From an uncultured Gellertiella sp. (GTDB taxonomy: Bacteria; Pseudomonadota; Alphaproteobacteria; Rhizobiales; Rhizobiaceae): a stretch of 64,000 nt of DNA. Positions 48,567 to 57,749 of the stretch are shown piece after piece. The notes under the pieces are model-generated. The model searched no databases, was not told the DNA's origin, and saw only the letters and a program-made list of their open reading frames with translations. The stretch covers positions 186,001 to 250,000 of the forward strand of contig NZ_OY735139.1 in the NCBI RefSeq assembly GCF_963457605.1, given 5' to 3'. Position 1 is the stretch's first letter; every line of letters starts with the position of its first letter. Position numbers and translations under genes: made by a program.

Positions 48567-48928
48567 CAGACCTGCTCCTTCGTGCTGCGAAAATAGCGCC
48601 AAGGCGTCCACCATTCCTGCCTGTTTTCCAGCCGTTCGCTGACAGGATCGAAGCCGGACGTGCCGCCGGGGCCGCAGCGGGTGACGCGGAACAGGGTCAT
48701 CCAGCCGCCTGCCCACAGGCCATGCCGGGCAATCGCCTCATAGCCGAATTCCGAACAAGTGGGCATGTGCCGGCAGCTGTTGCCGATGAAGCCGGAAAGC
48801 GTCAGCTGGTAGAGGCGGATCAGTCCCATGCCCAGCAACCGGCCGGGTGTCCGGCGAAACGGGCCGCTCCAGTTTCGACCCCGGCGGGGCGGCAATTTCG
48901 GGTGACTGCACTCCGGTCCGTTGCACAT
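48566..48928 (-). CDS. yidD: membrane protein insertion efficiency factor YidD
   Basis: A 120-residue YidD-family protein, a small membrane-associated factor that helps YidC insert inner-membrane proteins. The family core is clear: LIRLYQLTLSGF, the three-cysteine region NSCRHMPTCSEFGYEAI (Cys52 and Cys58 visible), and RVTRCGPGG. It lies 9 bp after the IscU-like gene and overlaps the start of the DUF2267 pseudogene, so it is translationally coupled on the minus strand. The N-terminal 30 residues are rhizobial-type extra sequence; a downstream Met could be the true start. Confidence 0.94.
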   Translation of the reverse strand: MCNGPECSHPKLPPRRGRNWSGPFRRTPGRLLGMGLIRLYQLTLSGFIGNSCRHMPTCSEFGYEAIARHGLWAGGWMTLFRVTRCGPGGTSGFDPVSERLENRQEWWTPWRYFRSTKEQV

Positions 48929-48937
48929 CGGCCCGCC

Positions 48938-49378
48938 TCAGGCCCCGACGCCGCGCTTCGCCTCGATCTCGTCGATGGCCTTTACCACCGCATCGAAGGT
49001 CAGCATGGTGGAGGCATGGCGGGCCTTGTAATCCCGGACGGGTTTCAGAAACCGCATGTCCTCGAAGCGACCGGAGGGGCCCTCGCCGCCGTCCTTCAGC
49101 ATCGCCAGCATGTCGGCCCGCGCCTTGCGGATCTCCTCCGCCTCCGCCCCCACCACATGGCGCGCCATGATCGAGGACGAGGCCTGACCGAGCGCGCAGG
49201 CCTTCACCTCATGGGAAAAGCCGGAGATGACGGAGCCGTCCAGCCGGAGATAGACCTTCACTTTCGAACCGCAGAGCCTGGAATGGGCGTCGGCACTGCC
49301 ATCCGCATCGGAAAGAACCCCGGTCAGCGGAATATTCCCGGCAAATTCGAGGATCTTGCTGTTGTAGATGTCGTCCAT
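48938..49378 (-). CDS. iron-sulfur cluster scaffold-like protein (IscU/NifU-N family)
   Basis: A 146-residue protein of the IscU/NifU N-terminal fold. Two of the three usual cluster cysteines are visible, in SRLCGSKV (Cys36) and VKACALGQASSS (Cys64); a third, in the normal position near residue 110, is not apparent, as in other rhizobial thrS-cluster members. It could be a divergent scaffold or carrier. ATG 49378 is favoured by AGGA 8 nt upstream; an in-frame 34-residue extension is unrelated to the family. It is the first gene before yidD. Confidence 0.8.
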   Translation of the reverse strand: MDDIYNSKILEFAGNIPLTGVLSDADGSADAHSRLCGSKVKVYLRLDGSVISGFSHEVKACALGQASSSIMARHVVGAEAEEIRKARADMLAMLKDGGEGPSGRFEDMRFLKPVRDYKARHASTMLTFDAVVKAIDEIEAKRGVGA

Positions 49379-49691
49379 GCTGATGTCCTGCTCTTCGTTC
49401 CCGGACTGGGGCACCGCACCGCAATTCAAAAGAAAAACACGGTGTGTCGCTTTCCGGCCCTTTTCGGCAACCCAACCCATACTATATTAGGTCGGAAGCT
49501 GGTCACGAAAAAACAATGGTCTTGCGCGTAAGATTGCGACATGAACAGGTGCGAAAAACGTGATCAGCGAGAAAACCAGTTCTTGAAATGCCGGGCGTTC
49601 TCCCAGAGGATGGTCCGGATTTTGTGTTTCTGTCATCACTGACAGGCAATAAGGCACGGTCCGCCCCAGCGGATCAGGAGGCAACAGTCGC
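49379..49691. other. divergent spacer between IscU-like gene and folE
   Basis: 313 bp with no supported gene. It must hold the promoters of the minus-strand IscU-like gene and the plus-strand folE. I see a moderately AT-rich patch (about 49480-49510, ACTATATTAGG) but no clear operator, riboswitch or repeat. Short open frames here overlap folE in another frame and are not supported. Confidence 0.5.
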
Positions 49692-50306
<615 letters not shown>

Positions 50307-50332
50307 CGGCAGACGGGCAAGAGACCGGCATC

Positions 50333-50800
50333 ATGACACTCTCCTTTCCCGAGCCCTCCGCCGACAAGACCGTGCTGGAAGATGCCGGTGACTTCACGCC
50401 GAAATTCGACCGGAACGGCCTTCTCACCGCCGTCGTCACCGATGCCGCCGATGGCGTGCTGCTGATGGTCGCGCATATGAATGCCGAGGCTTTGTCGCTG
50501 ACACTGGAAACCGGCATAGCCCATTATTTCAGCCGGTCGCGCGGCAAGATCTGGAAGAAGGGCGAAACGTCGGGCAATCTCCAGACCGTCACCGAGATCC
50601 GCACCGATTGCGACCAGGACGCGCTCTGGCTGAAGGTCAGGGTCGCAGGCCACGACGCCACCTGCCACACCGGCAGACGCTCCTGCTTCTACCGTTCAGT
50701 AACGGTTCAGGGAACATCGGCTCAACTCCTCATCGAGGACAGCGAACGGCAATTCGATCCCGCTGCCGTTTATGGAATTGTTAAAGACGATTCCAGATGA
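50333..50800 (+). CDS. hisI: phosphoribosyl-AMP cyclohydrolase
   Basis: HisI opens the adenine ring of phosphoribosyl-AMP, the third step of histidine synthesis. The 155-residue single-domain protein has [17 protein letters not shown] (substrate loop), the metal-binding DCDQDA and the zinc cysteines in [12 protein letters not shown]. There is no HisE fusion. ATG 50333 gives the family length; upstream in-frame codons lie within folE. The close folE-hisI pair may be one transcript. Confidence 0.95.
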   Translation: MTLSFPEPSADKTVLEDAGDFTPKFDRNGLLTAVVTDAADGVLLMVAHMNAEALSLTLETGIAHYFSRSRGKIWKKGETSGNLQTVTEIRTDCDQDALWLKVRVAGHDATCHTGRRSCFYRSVTVQGTSAQLLIEDSERQFDPAAVYGIVKDDSR

Positions 50801-51004
50801 CGCCATCGGGCAGGATGGGCCGGAATGTCGTCAAAATCCTCCAGAATCCTTGAATTATCTGCTGTTTGACGCGCCAGACGCGTTGTTATTGCGCGTGCGG
50901 ACCTTACATGAAGTCTGGAAGCCGGATTGCCATAAACGAATTTGAAAGCAGACCGGGCGCTTCATTGGTGTCAGTAGTGTTCAGCCGGAAAAGGGTGATA
51001 TCAG

Positions 51005-51964
51005 ATGCTGAACTGGAGTTTGAACCGGACAAACGCGGTTGCCGCGACACTCGAACCCGCTACGCCCGCGCCCCCGGAAGTTGCCGCACCCCCCATCGCG
51101 CCGCAGAAGACCCGTACCCGCATCGCCTTGGCGCTGGGCGGCGGTGCCGCGCGCGGCTGGGCCCATATCGGCGTGCTCAGAGCCATGGACGAAGCGGGCA
51201 TCGAAGTCAGCATGATTGCCGGAACCTCGATCGGCGCGCTGGTCGGCGGCTGTTATCTTGCCGGAAAACTCGATGAGCTCGAAGCCTTCGCCCGCTCGCT
51301 GACCATGCGCCGGATCGCCGGACTCCTCGATTTCACCATCGGCGGCGGTGGCCTGTTTGGTGGCATGCGGCTGACCAAGCGGATGCAGGAACATCTGCAG
51401 GGTCTTGCCATCGAGGATCTCGACCGCCCCTTCGTCGCGGTTGCGTCCGAAGTCAATACCGGCCACGAAGTCTGGATCACCAGCGGCTCGCTGATCACCG
51501 CATTGCGGGCCTCCTATGCCCTGCCCGGCATTTTCGAACCGATCCGCTGCAACAACCGCACACTGATCGACGGCGCTTTGGTCAATCCGGTGCCGGTCTC
51601 CGTCTGCCGCGCCCATGAGGAACCATTGGTCGTGGCGGTCAATCTCAACTATGATCTCTATGGCCGCTCGGCGGTGGTCAAGCACAATGCCAGCGTCCAG
51701 ACCGAGGAACCGCGCGAACGCAAGCCGGAAGAGGCCCGGATGGGACTGACCGGCGTGATGGTGCAGGCCTTCAACATCATCCAGGACCGCATTTCCCGCG
51801 CCCGGCTTGCAGGCGATCCGCCGGATCTGGCGCTTCATCCGCGCCTCAGCGATATCGGCCTGTCGGAATTCCACCGCGCCGGCGAAGCCATCGAACGGGG
51901 CTATGAAGAAGGCCGCGCCAAGCTCTCCGAACTGAAGCGCCTGCAGGAAACCTTTGCCCGGTGA
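51005..51964 (+). CDS. patatin-like phospholipase
   Basis: A 319-residue patatin-family acyl hydrolase. The oxyanion loop GGGAARG (45-51), nucleophile elbow GTSIG (Ser75) and catalytic Asp189 (IDGALVNPVP) are present. This RssA-like type acts on phospholipids or lysophospholipids in the cytoplasm or at the inner face of the membrane. An N-terminal Ala/Pro-rich tail of about 35 residues precedes the domain. It stands alone, 204 bp after hisI. Confidence 0.92.
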   Translation: MLNWSLNRTNAVAATLEPATPAPPEVAAPPIAPQKTRTRIALALGGGAARGWAHIGVLRAMDEAGIEVSMIAGTSIGALVGGCYLAGKLDELEAFARSLTMRRIAGLLDFTIGGGGLFGGMRLTKRMQEHLQGLAIEDLDRPFVAVASEVNTGHEVWITSGSLITALRASYALPGIFEPIRCNNRTLIDGALVNPVPVSVCRAHEEPLVVAVNLNYDLYGRSAVVKHNASVQTEEPRERKPEEARMGLTGVMVQAFNIIQDRISRARLAGDPPDLALHPRLSDIGLSEFHRAGEAIERGYEEGRAKLSELKRLQETFAR

Positions 51965-52027
51965 GGAAACCGGCCTGCCCTGACCTATCCGGGCACCGGC
52001 ACCGCCGGTGTCCAGGTCTTCCCGGGC

Positions 52028-52462
52028 TCACCCGGCAATATAGGCCTTGATCTGCTCGGCCTCATGCTCGATTTCGCGGATCCGTGACTTCACGACATCG
52101 CCGATGGAAATCATGCCGACCAGTTTGCCGTCGGTTTCCACGGGCACATGGCGGAAGCGCCGGGCGCTCATCACTTCCATCAGCTGATTGGCGGTTGCCT
52201 CCTCGTTGCAGCGATAGACCATCGTGGTCATGATCGACGAAACCGGCTGGTTCAGGCTGTCCTTGCCATGCCGGGCGAGTGCGGTGACGACATCGCGCTC
52301 GGAAAAGATCCCGGCGATCCGTCCATCCACACCGACCACCACCACCGCACCGATCTTCCTGTCATGCAGCAGCGTGGCGGCCTCCCCCACTGTCACCTCA
52401 GGCGCGATGGTGATGACAGACCGTCCCTTCTGATCAAGCATCGATTTGACTGAAACAGACAT
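52028..52462 (-). CDS. CBS-pair domain protein
   Basis: A 144-residue protein made almost entirely of two CBS domains (about 12-65 and 75-130; motifs ATLLHDRKIGAVVVV, GIFSERD, and RHVPVETDGKLVGMISIGDVV). Such stand-alone CBS pairs bind adenine nucleotides and sense energy state. ATG 52462 is preferred because GGAGGAGG lies about 8 nt upstream; the in-frame extension has no CBS character. No partner enzyme is adjacent. Confidence 0.92.
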   Translation of the reverse strand: MSVSVKSMLDQKGRSVITIAPEVTVGEAATLLHDRKIGAVVVVGVDGRIAGIFSERDVVTALARHGKDSLNQPVSSIMTTMVYRCNEEATANQLMEVMSARRFRHVPVETDGKLVGMISIGDVVKSRIREIEHEAEQIKAYIAG

Positions 52463-52666
52463 AGGCTTCCTCCTCCAGACGCATGTCGCGAAAAAGAATG
52501 TCAGCGTTATCGCCGAATTGACATGCAAAAAACAAACGCTCCGGGCGCGATGCGCCAGTTCTGAAATCCCGGCACGCCCTCAAGGATGAACGTTATGTCC
52601 CCGGCGCTCCGTGCGGGAATGGTGCCCCGCCTTGTCCGCGAAAGCAATAGCCATGTCTCATCAGGG

Positions 52667-53446
52667 TCAGGCCAGGGTCGTGTCGGCAGAAACGCGCCGG
52701 TCAAACAGCGGAAAGGCCAGCAAGCCGAACAGCAATCCGCCAATATGGGCTTCCCAGGCCACAACCGCACCCGGCGACCCCGCTATCGGCAGGCCGGCTG
52801 CGACGAGCACATTGCCCAGCAACCAGGAGGCCAGGAAGGTTATCGCGGCCCGGCTGGAAAAGACCTGCGACAGCGACAGCAGCGGATAGGCATAGACCGG
52901 ACGACGGCTGAAATGCAGACCGCGCGGCGGAAAGGCAAAACGGCAGGCTGCCCCGGTGAAGGCGGAAATCACGCCGGAAGCGCCAATCACCAGAATGCCA
53001 TCGGCCCAGTGCAGCCCGGCAAAAACGCCAACCGAGGCAATCGCCGACAGGATCCAGAAGGCCACGGACCGGACCGTCCCGATCCGGCGCACGACAGGTG
53101 TGCCGAAACAGACCAGCCACACACAGTTGAAGATCAGATGCTGCGGATTTCCATGCAGGAAGGAATAGGTGACCGGGGTCCAGGCCCAGGCATAATCGCC
53201 GGCAAACAGCGGATAGACATAGCGGGCCGGAATGAAGCCGAAGGTAAAGGTGATGTAATCGTCCCAGTCCCCTGACAGCAAATAGGTCTGAACCACAAAC
53301 AGCGCCGCCATGAAGCCAACCACGGTGACGAGTGATGTCGGAAGATTGAACATCGGCTGACGCCCGGAGGCCGGCGGCACGGGTGGCGAAGGCTGGCCAG
53401 AATCGGGGGCCGGATGTTCGGGCAGTTCGGAATTCGAATCGTTCAT
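52667..53446 (-). CDS. rhomboid family intramembrane serine protease
   Basis: A 259-residue rhomboid protease with six or more membrane helices. The catalytic dyad is Ser157 in GASG and His234 in WEAHIGG; the conserved HGNPQHLIFN (His98 to Asn107) helix is also present. A Pro/Ser-rich cytoplasmic tail of about 35 residues precedes the first helix. It cleaves membrane proteins within the bilayer; the substrate is unknown. Upstream, a minus-strand terminator lies 91 bp before the start codon. Confidence 0.93.
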   Translation of the reverse strand: MNDSNSELPEHPAPDSGQPSPPVPPASGRQPMFNLPTSLVTVVGFMAALFVVQTYLLSGDWDDYITFTFGFIPARYVYPLFAGDYAWAWTPVTYSFLHGNPQHLIFNCVWLVCFGTPVVRRIGTVRSVAFWILSAIASVGVFAGLHWADGILVIGASGVISAFTGAACRFAFPPRGLHFSRRPVYAYPLLSLSQVFSSRAAITFLASWLLGNVLVAAGLPIAGSPGAVVAWEAHIGGLLFGLLAFPLFDRRVSADTTLA

Positions 53447-53536
53447 GATGCGAGCCTACAGCATGTCACCGGCATTGGGGGATCCTGGCAGGGCAACAAG
53501 CAAATTGCCGGTCTGATACCAGGATGCGGAGTGGCC

Positions 53537-53568
53537 AAAAAAACAGCCGTTCAGCTGGGCTGAACGGC
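53537..53568 (-). terminator. orphan intrinsic terminator upstream of the rhomboid gene
   Basis: On the minus strand a perfect 10-bp stem (GCCGTTCAGC / GCTGAACGGC, 3-nt loop) is followed by TG and T7. No minus-strand protein gene ends here: the region to the right (53.6-56.4 kb) holds only plus-strand genes. It therefore probably ends a short non-coding transcript. Confidence 0.8.
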
Positions 53569-53660
53569 CATCGGATGCGGGAAAAGTCCGCTTTCGATCA
53601 GTTGAGTGCTGAAGACAGTGCCTTCAGAGGTGCTGTGCCCCTTCTGCCATCCGGCGGCCC
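53537..53660 (-). ncRNA. possible small RNA ending at the orphan terminator
   Basis: The 330-bp spacer between divergent genes has a strong minus-strand terminator with no gene in front of it. Just upstream on the same strand is a second hairpin, CTGAAG-GCACTGT-CTTCAG (about 53612-53630), then unpaired sequence, then the terminator: the usual layout of a trans-acting small RNA. The 5' end is a guess and I recognise no known RNA family. Confidence 0.35.
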
Positions 53661-53775
53661 CGCAGGCAACATCAACCCTTTGTTAACCTTAACGCCGATT
53701 CGGCGGCACGGTTCTGGCAACAGGGACAGCACACAGCTTTTTCCCGGGCATGACGCCTCAAAAAGGAACACCAGC

Positions 53776-54405
53776 ATGCAGCTGAAGACAACCCGCGCAA
53801 TCCATGACTATTGGAACCGCGTTCGCGCCGGCAAGGCCGCACCATCCCGCAGCGATCTGAAACCGGGGCCGATCTCGGCCTTTCTGCCAGACATGTTCAT
53901 CCTGCAATGGAACGCAGACAGCGACGTTACCTTCCGGCTGGCGGGTACGCGTGTCTGCACCCTGCTGGGTCGGGAATTGAAGGATCGATCCTTCACCGGT
54001 ATCTGGGCCCCGCAGCAGGGCGGCAGCCTGCCATCGCTTGTGCGGGCCATTGCCGAAAACACCATGCCCGTTGTCGTCGATCTCTCCGGTTTCCGCCGCG
54101 ACCAGGCGCCCCTGAAACTGGAAATGCTGTTGCTGCCGATCGCGACAGGGGACGGCGTGCCCAACCGGCTGCTTGGATGCCTGGCCCCGGAAAACGGCAC
54201 CTCCTGGCAACGGGTCGAGGCCGTCGGCCTGCTCCGGCTGGAGGCTTTCCGCCCGGTCGCCGGTGCTGCGGAACCGGCACGCCCATCCGGCGATGCCGGA
54301 TTGGATCGAATTGCCAAACCGGCACGCCTGTCAGCCCTCAAGCGTTTGATTTCCCTTACAACGCAAGGAATATCATCGCTGGACCCAAACCATCTGCGAG
54401 GTTGA
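53776..54405 (+). CDS. PAS_5-type domain protein
   Basis: A 209-residue protein whose first 150 residues match the PAS_5 family found in rhizobia: AIHDYWNRVRAGKAAPSRSD, then LPDMFILQWNADSDVTFRLAGTRVC (split as LPDMFIL and FRLAGTRVCTLLGREL), then the LLLPI strand. It has no attached kinase or output domain, and a basic tail of about 50 residues. ATG 53776 has AGGA 9 nt upstream. The double-PilZ gene follows 112 bp later on the same strand. Its signal and partner are unknown. Confidence 0.8.
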   Translation: MQLKTTRAIHDYWNRVRAGKAAPSRSDLKPGPISAFLPDMFILQWNADSDVTFRLAGTRVCTLLGRELKDRSFTGIWAPQQGGSLPSLVRAIAENTMPVVVDLSGFRRDQAPLKLEMLLLPIATGDGVPNRLLGCLAPENGTSWQRVEAVGLLRLEAFRPVAGAAEPARPSGDAGLDRIAKPARLSALKRLISLTTQGISSLDPNHLRG

Positions 54406-54517
54406 CGCCTCCCGGCAAATCTCGCCGTTACCTGTTAGTTCTTGATCATGCAGACAACAATCTATTAACGGCTCTGGCCTATTATGTAGATATAGAAAAT
54501 CCAGCAAGTTGAACGCC

Positions 54518-55132
54518 ATGTATTCGTTTTCGGCCAGCCAGAACACCACAGCCCCGGCCAGACCGATGGAACAACGGTCTTTTCAGCGCGTCACCGTCAA
54601 TCTGCAAGGTCGGCTGATGCTGGCGAATTATGACGAATTCGATTGCACGGCCGTCGACATGTCGCCGGGCGATGTCAATATGAGCTGCGCCGGTCGCCCC
54701 TCGCATGGCGAGAGGGTGATTGCCTATATTGACCATCTCGGTCGGGTCGAAGGCGTGGTGCAGCATCTCGTTGCCGGCGGCTTTGCAATGACGATCCAGG
54801 CGTCCGAGCGCAAGCGCGAGAAGCTCGCCGCCCAGTTGACCTGGATTGCCAACAAGCACGAACTCGGCCTGCCGGAAGACCGTCGCCATGATCGTCTGAC
54901 GCCGCGCGACACCCGCGCCGAGCTGGTGCTCGACGATGGCAGCCGCTACGTCTGCCGCATCCTCGACCTGTCGCTGTCAGGGGCCGCTCTCGACATGGAA
55001 TTCCGCCCGCCGCTCGGCACCGCCGTTCGGCTCGGCAGCGTCAAAGGCCGTATCGTCCGTCATTTCATGGAGGGCGTGGCCATGGAGTTCAGCTCCGTCC
55101 AGTCCCGCGACGCGATGCGCGAATTCCTCTGA
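54518..55132 (+). CDS. double PilZ-domain protein (c-di-GMP receptor candidate)
   Basis: A 204-residue protein with two PilZ domains. The second is canonical: RRHDR (R122-x3-R126) and DLSLSG (D150-x-S-x-x-G155), the c-di-GMP contacts. The first has R20-x3-R24 but DMSPGD at 47-52, one residue short of DxSxxG, so it may bind weakly or only dimerise. ATG 54518 was preferred to a TTG three codons upstream. A strong terminator follows 27 bp after the stop, and the LapG-like protease gene lies about 520 bp downstream. Confidence 0.88.
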   Translation: MYSFSASQNTTAPARPMEQRSFQRVTVNLQGRLMLANYDEFDCTAVDMSPGDVNMSCAGRPSHGERVIAYIDHLGRVEGVVQHLVAGGFAMTIQASERKREKLAAQLTWIANKHELGLPEDRRHDRLTPRDTRAELVLDDGSRYVCRILDLSLSGAALDMEFRPPLGTAVRLGSVKGRIVRHFMEGVAMEFSSVQSRDAMREFL

Positions 55133-55158
55133 ACTCCCGGCAGCCGCCTGCTCCTGTC

Positions 55159-55192
55159 AAGCCCGCAACCAGGTGATGGATGCGGGCTTTTT
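55159..55192 (+). terminator. intrinsic terminator after the PilZ gene
   Basis: AAGCCCGCA pairs perfectly with TGCGGGCTT across a 13-nt loop, followed by TTT. It sits 27 bp after the stop codon. Confidence 0.85.
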
Positions 55193-55652
55193 GCTGTCTG
55201 GACCTCGCCCGGACAGCCATGAAAAACCGGCGCACGGCGCCCCTCACCGCAAAAATATCTGAATTTTTTTTGAGCCCCGGACAGGCCGGAACGCGGCCGA
55301 AATGGCCTTCAAACTACACAAGTATTATTATCGTAAAATACAGATAAAATTGAAGGGACTGCGGACGCCTGGCAAGGGGCCCGGGACGATTGCCGAACAA
55401 CTGTGATAAAATCGGCATTTACAACATTATTTCAATTGGATGACTTGATATACAGGATGGACTTCACTTCCGGTTGTCTGGCATTTTAGGCAATTTTTCG
55501 GAAAGATTGAAGCGCATTTGCCCTTAATTTTATACTTGTTTTATTCAATGTATAGTCAAGGTTAAAGCAGATATTAGCTTAATTTTACTTCCAAATTTTG
55601 CGAGGAATAAAAAACTGCATGTCATTGTGATCCTCAATCGGGGAGAAACACG
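55193..55652. other. AT-rich spacer before the LapG-like gene
   Basis: About 460 bp without a supported gene, strikingly AT-rich from 55255 onward compared with the coding DNA around it. It contains the probable promoter listed at 55507 and a long leader for the protease gene. I see no repeat, tRNA or riboswitch that I can name. A run of T near 55263 could be a further termination signal. Confidence 0.5.
55507..55536 (+). promoter_or_regulatory. candidate sigma-70 promoter of the LapG-like gene
   Basis: TTGAAG, an 18-bp spacer and TATACT resemble -35 and -10 hexamers. The predicted start would leave a leader of about 110 nt before ATG 55653. It is one of several AT-rich possibilities in this spacer. 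Confidence 0.35.
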
Positions 55653-56261
55653 ATGACAACAACAAGAATACTGAAAAGCACCGTCGCCGCCGCTCTGTTC
55701 ACCGTCAGCATGATCGGTGTGGCCGAAGCCTTTCCCTCCAACATGACCATTATCGGACGCGCCAATCCGCCGCTCGGTGCCTATGATTTCTGCAAGGAAA
55801 ATGGCTCGGCTTGCGACCAGAGCTACAGCGATACCGGCCCGGAGCCGCTGACCGAAGGCAACTGGAAAGAGCTGCTGAAGGTGAACTACCAGGTCAATTC
55901 CACGATCCAGCCGATGACCGACATGGAAATCTACGGGGTCGAGGAAAAGTGGGCCTATCCGACCACGGTCGGCGATTGCGAAGATTATGCGCTGTTGAAA
56001 CAGAAGATGCTCGAGCAGGCAGGTTTCTCGCCTTCGGATCTGCTGATTACCGTTGTGTTGCAGCCAAGTGGCGAAGGCCACGCCGTGCTGACGGTCAGGA
56101 CCGATCGCGGCGACTTCATTCTCGACAATATGCGCAACAAGGTGATGCTCTGGTCGGATACGGAATACACATTCCTGAAGCGACAGGCCGCCACCAGTCC
56201 CGCCGTATGGGACAAGATCCAGGATGGCAGAGCCCCTGTCGTCGGCAGCGTTACCCAGTAA
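55653..56261 (+). CDS. exported transglutaminase-like cysteine protease (C93/BTLCP, LapG family)
   Basis: A 202-residue protein with a signal peptide (about 1-26, ending VAEA) and the C93 triad: Cys109 in GDCEDYA, His143 in GHAVLT, Asp158 in LDNM. Family members include LapG, the periplasmic protease that releases adhesins and is held by the c-di-GMP receptor LapD. Rhizobial BTLCP proteins share the fold but a LapD partner is not seen here. The nearest c-di-GMP-linked gene is the double-PilZ gene 520 bp upstream. The substrate is unknown. Confidence 0.88.
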   Translation: MTTTRILKSTVAAALFTVSMIGVAEAFPSNMTIIGRANPPLGAYDFCKENGSACDQSYSDTGPEPLTEGNWKELLKVNYQVNSTIQPMTDMEIYGVEEKWAYPTTVGDCEDYALLKQKMLEQAGFSPSDLLITVVLQPSGEGHAVLTVRTDRGDFILDNMRNKVMLWSDTEYTFLKRQAATSPAVWDKIQDGRAPVVGSVTQ

Positions 56262-56444
56262 CGCCCGCAAGCTAACCGGCGCATGATGCGCCAACCAATC
56301 CCCCAGAGATGCGTTGCGCGCGCCGTCAGGCCTTGCGCAACCCAGCAGTGGTCACCGGTCAGTCCCCCGCACCCGTCCCCGACCGGAACCATGAGCCGAT
56401 CCCGACTGTCCCCGGGATCGGCTCGCTCTTTTTCCGGCAGACAC

Positions 56445-56756
56445 TCAAAAGCCGTGAAGCACCAGCCAGCCGAGGCTGAGCCCGTAGCAGGCGGACCAGA
56501 CGGTAAAGATCAACGCCAGGGCAACCAGGTCGAGCGCCGTGCCGGTCTTGCGCAGACGAAAGGGCCGACTGGCATCCCACAGCAGGGCCGGACCGGCGGC
56601 CAGTGCCAATATCCAGGGCAGGATCCGCTTCTCCCATTGAAGCCCCTCCCTTTGTTGCGGCCATTGCGCCCCGACAAGCGGCCTCGCCATGTCACAGACG
56701 AGCAGCGACACCAGAAAGCCAGCCAGCGCGGCTTCGGCGAGATGCACGATATTCAT
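56445..56756 (-). CDS. small three-helix membrane protein, unassigned
   Basis: A 103-residue protein with three hydrophobic segments (about 5-25, 46-62 and 75-100) and little else: LAEAALAGFLVSLLVC, then ILPWILALAAGPALLW, then ALDLVALALIFTVWSACYG. I do not recognise a domain. Protein-like composition and a good ATG support it as real. TTAACCAT lies 7 bp upstream of its start, towards the divergent gene at 56879. The function is unknown. Confidence 0.6.
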   Translation of the reverse strand: MNIVHLAEAALAGFLVSLLVCDMARPLVGAQWPQQREGLQWEKRILPWILALAAGPALLWDASRPFRLRKTGTALDLVALALIFTVWSACYGLSLGWLVLHGF

Positions 56757-56878
56757 GATCCGTTAACCATATTTAACCAGTGTGACAGTGACGATTCCCT
56801 TGCAAGTGCCGTGCCTGCGCCGCCGCCCGATCCGTTATCGCAGGCAGTCGCAGATCCGGCCGGACCGGATGCGGACAC

Positions 56879-57637
56879 ATGAGCACCACGCAGGCCATGC
56901 CGATGGCTTCAACATTGGAAGAAGAACCCCTGCTTTCCAACAGGCTTCTTCTGAAAACACTGGTTTTTCTTCTGGTCATGGCGCTTCTGACCGGTGGCGT
57001 GGTTGTCGGTGGTCACTGGCTCGGCAAGCGCATCACGCTCGCCGGACATACCGACAATCGGGATCGGGTGACGCTCACCATCGGCAGGGACACGCTGTCC
57101 CTGCCCCAAAACGTGCTTCGATTCGAAACGGAGCGCCATAGCGGCACAGCCGAGCGTGCCGATCTCTATTTCACCTGGCCGGAAATGCAGGGCTTCAGCC
57201 GCGCTGAAAGCGATCGCTTCAACGATATCAACAGGAGCAGGCGGCTGATCTTCGTGCAGATCACCCAGTCGATCATGTCGCGGGACATGTCCGGACGGAT
57301 AGAGCCGATCTATGCGCATTATTACGATGGCGAAGCACGGGACGGCGGCAACGGCCTCCTCGTGCACCGCCTGCAGGCCCAGGCCGGCTATGACCAGGAT
57401 GTGTTGCTGACCGCCCCGCGGCCCGGCCAGACGGATTACGCGGTGCGCTGCGTGTTGCCGAAGACCTCTGCCGAGTCCACAGGCGGGGATTGCCAGCGCG
57501 ACATATTCGCAGGCAAGGATCTCTCGGTTCTCTACCGCTTTTCCAGCGATCTCCTGCCCGACTGGAAGGCCCTGGATGCCGCCGTGAGCAGCTATGTCGC
57601 GGCGCATCTCGCCGGAAAACAACCGGAAAATCCGTAG
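56879..57637 (+). CDS. single-pass membrane protein, unassigned
   Basis: A 252-residue protein: cytoplasmic N terminus (about 1-24), one membrane helix (about 25-47, LVFLLVMALLTGGVVVGG), then a periplasmic domain of about 200 residues rich in beta-type sequence, including RVTLTIGRDTLSLPQNVLRF. I recognise no family. Cys192 and Cys205 might form a disulfide. It lies between the three-helix membrane protein (-) and the DD-carboxypeptidase gene (+, 112 bp downstream), so a cell-envelope role is possible. Confidence 0.7.
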   Translation: MSTTQAMPMASTLEEEPLLSNRLLLKTLVFLLVMALLTGGVVVGGHWLGKRITLAGHTDNRDRVTLTIGRDTLSLPQNVLRFETERHSGTAERADLYFTWPEMQGFSRAESDRFNDINRSRRLIFVQITQSIMSRDMSGRIEPIYAHYYDGEARDGGNGLLVHRLQAQAGYDQDVLLTAPRPGQTDYAVRCVLPKTSAESTGGDCQRDIFAGKDLSVLYRFSSDLLPDWKALDAAVSSYVAAHLAGKQPENP

Positions 57638-57749
57638 AATGTTCGTGGCGATCAAAACCAATCATTAAACATAAACCGATTGGTAACGCTAATCCGATAG
57701 GTTGCCAGTCAAGGACAGGCCCGGAGATTGATCCGGCTCGGCGATACAA

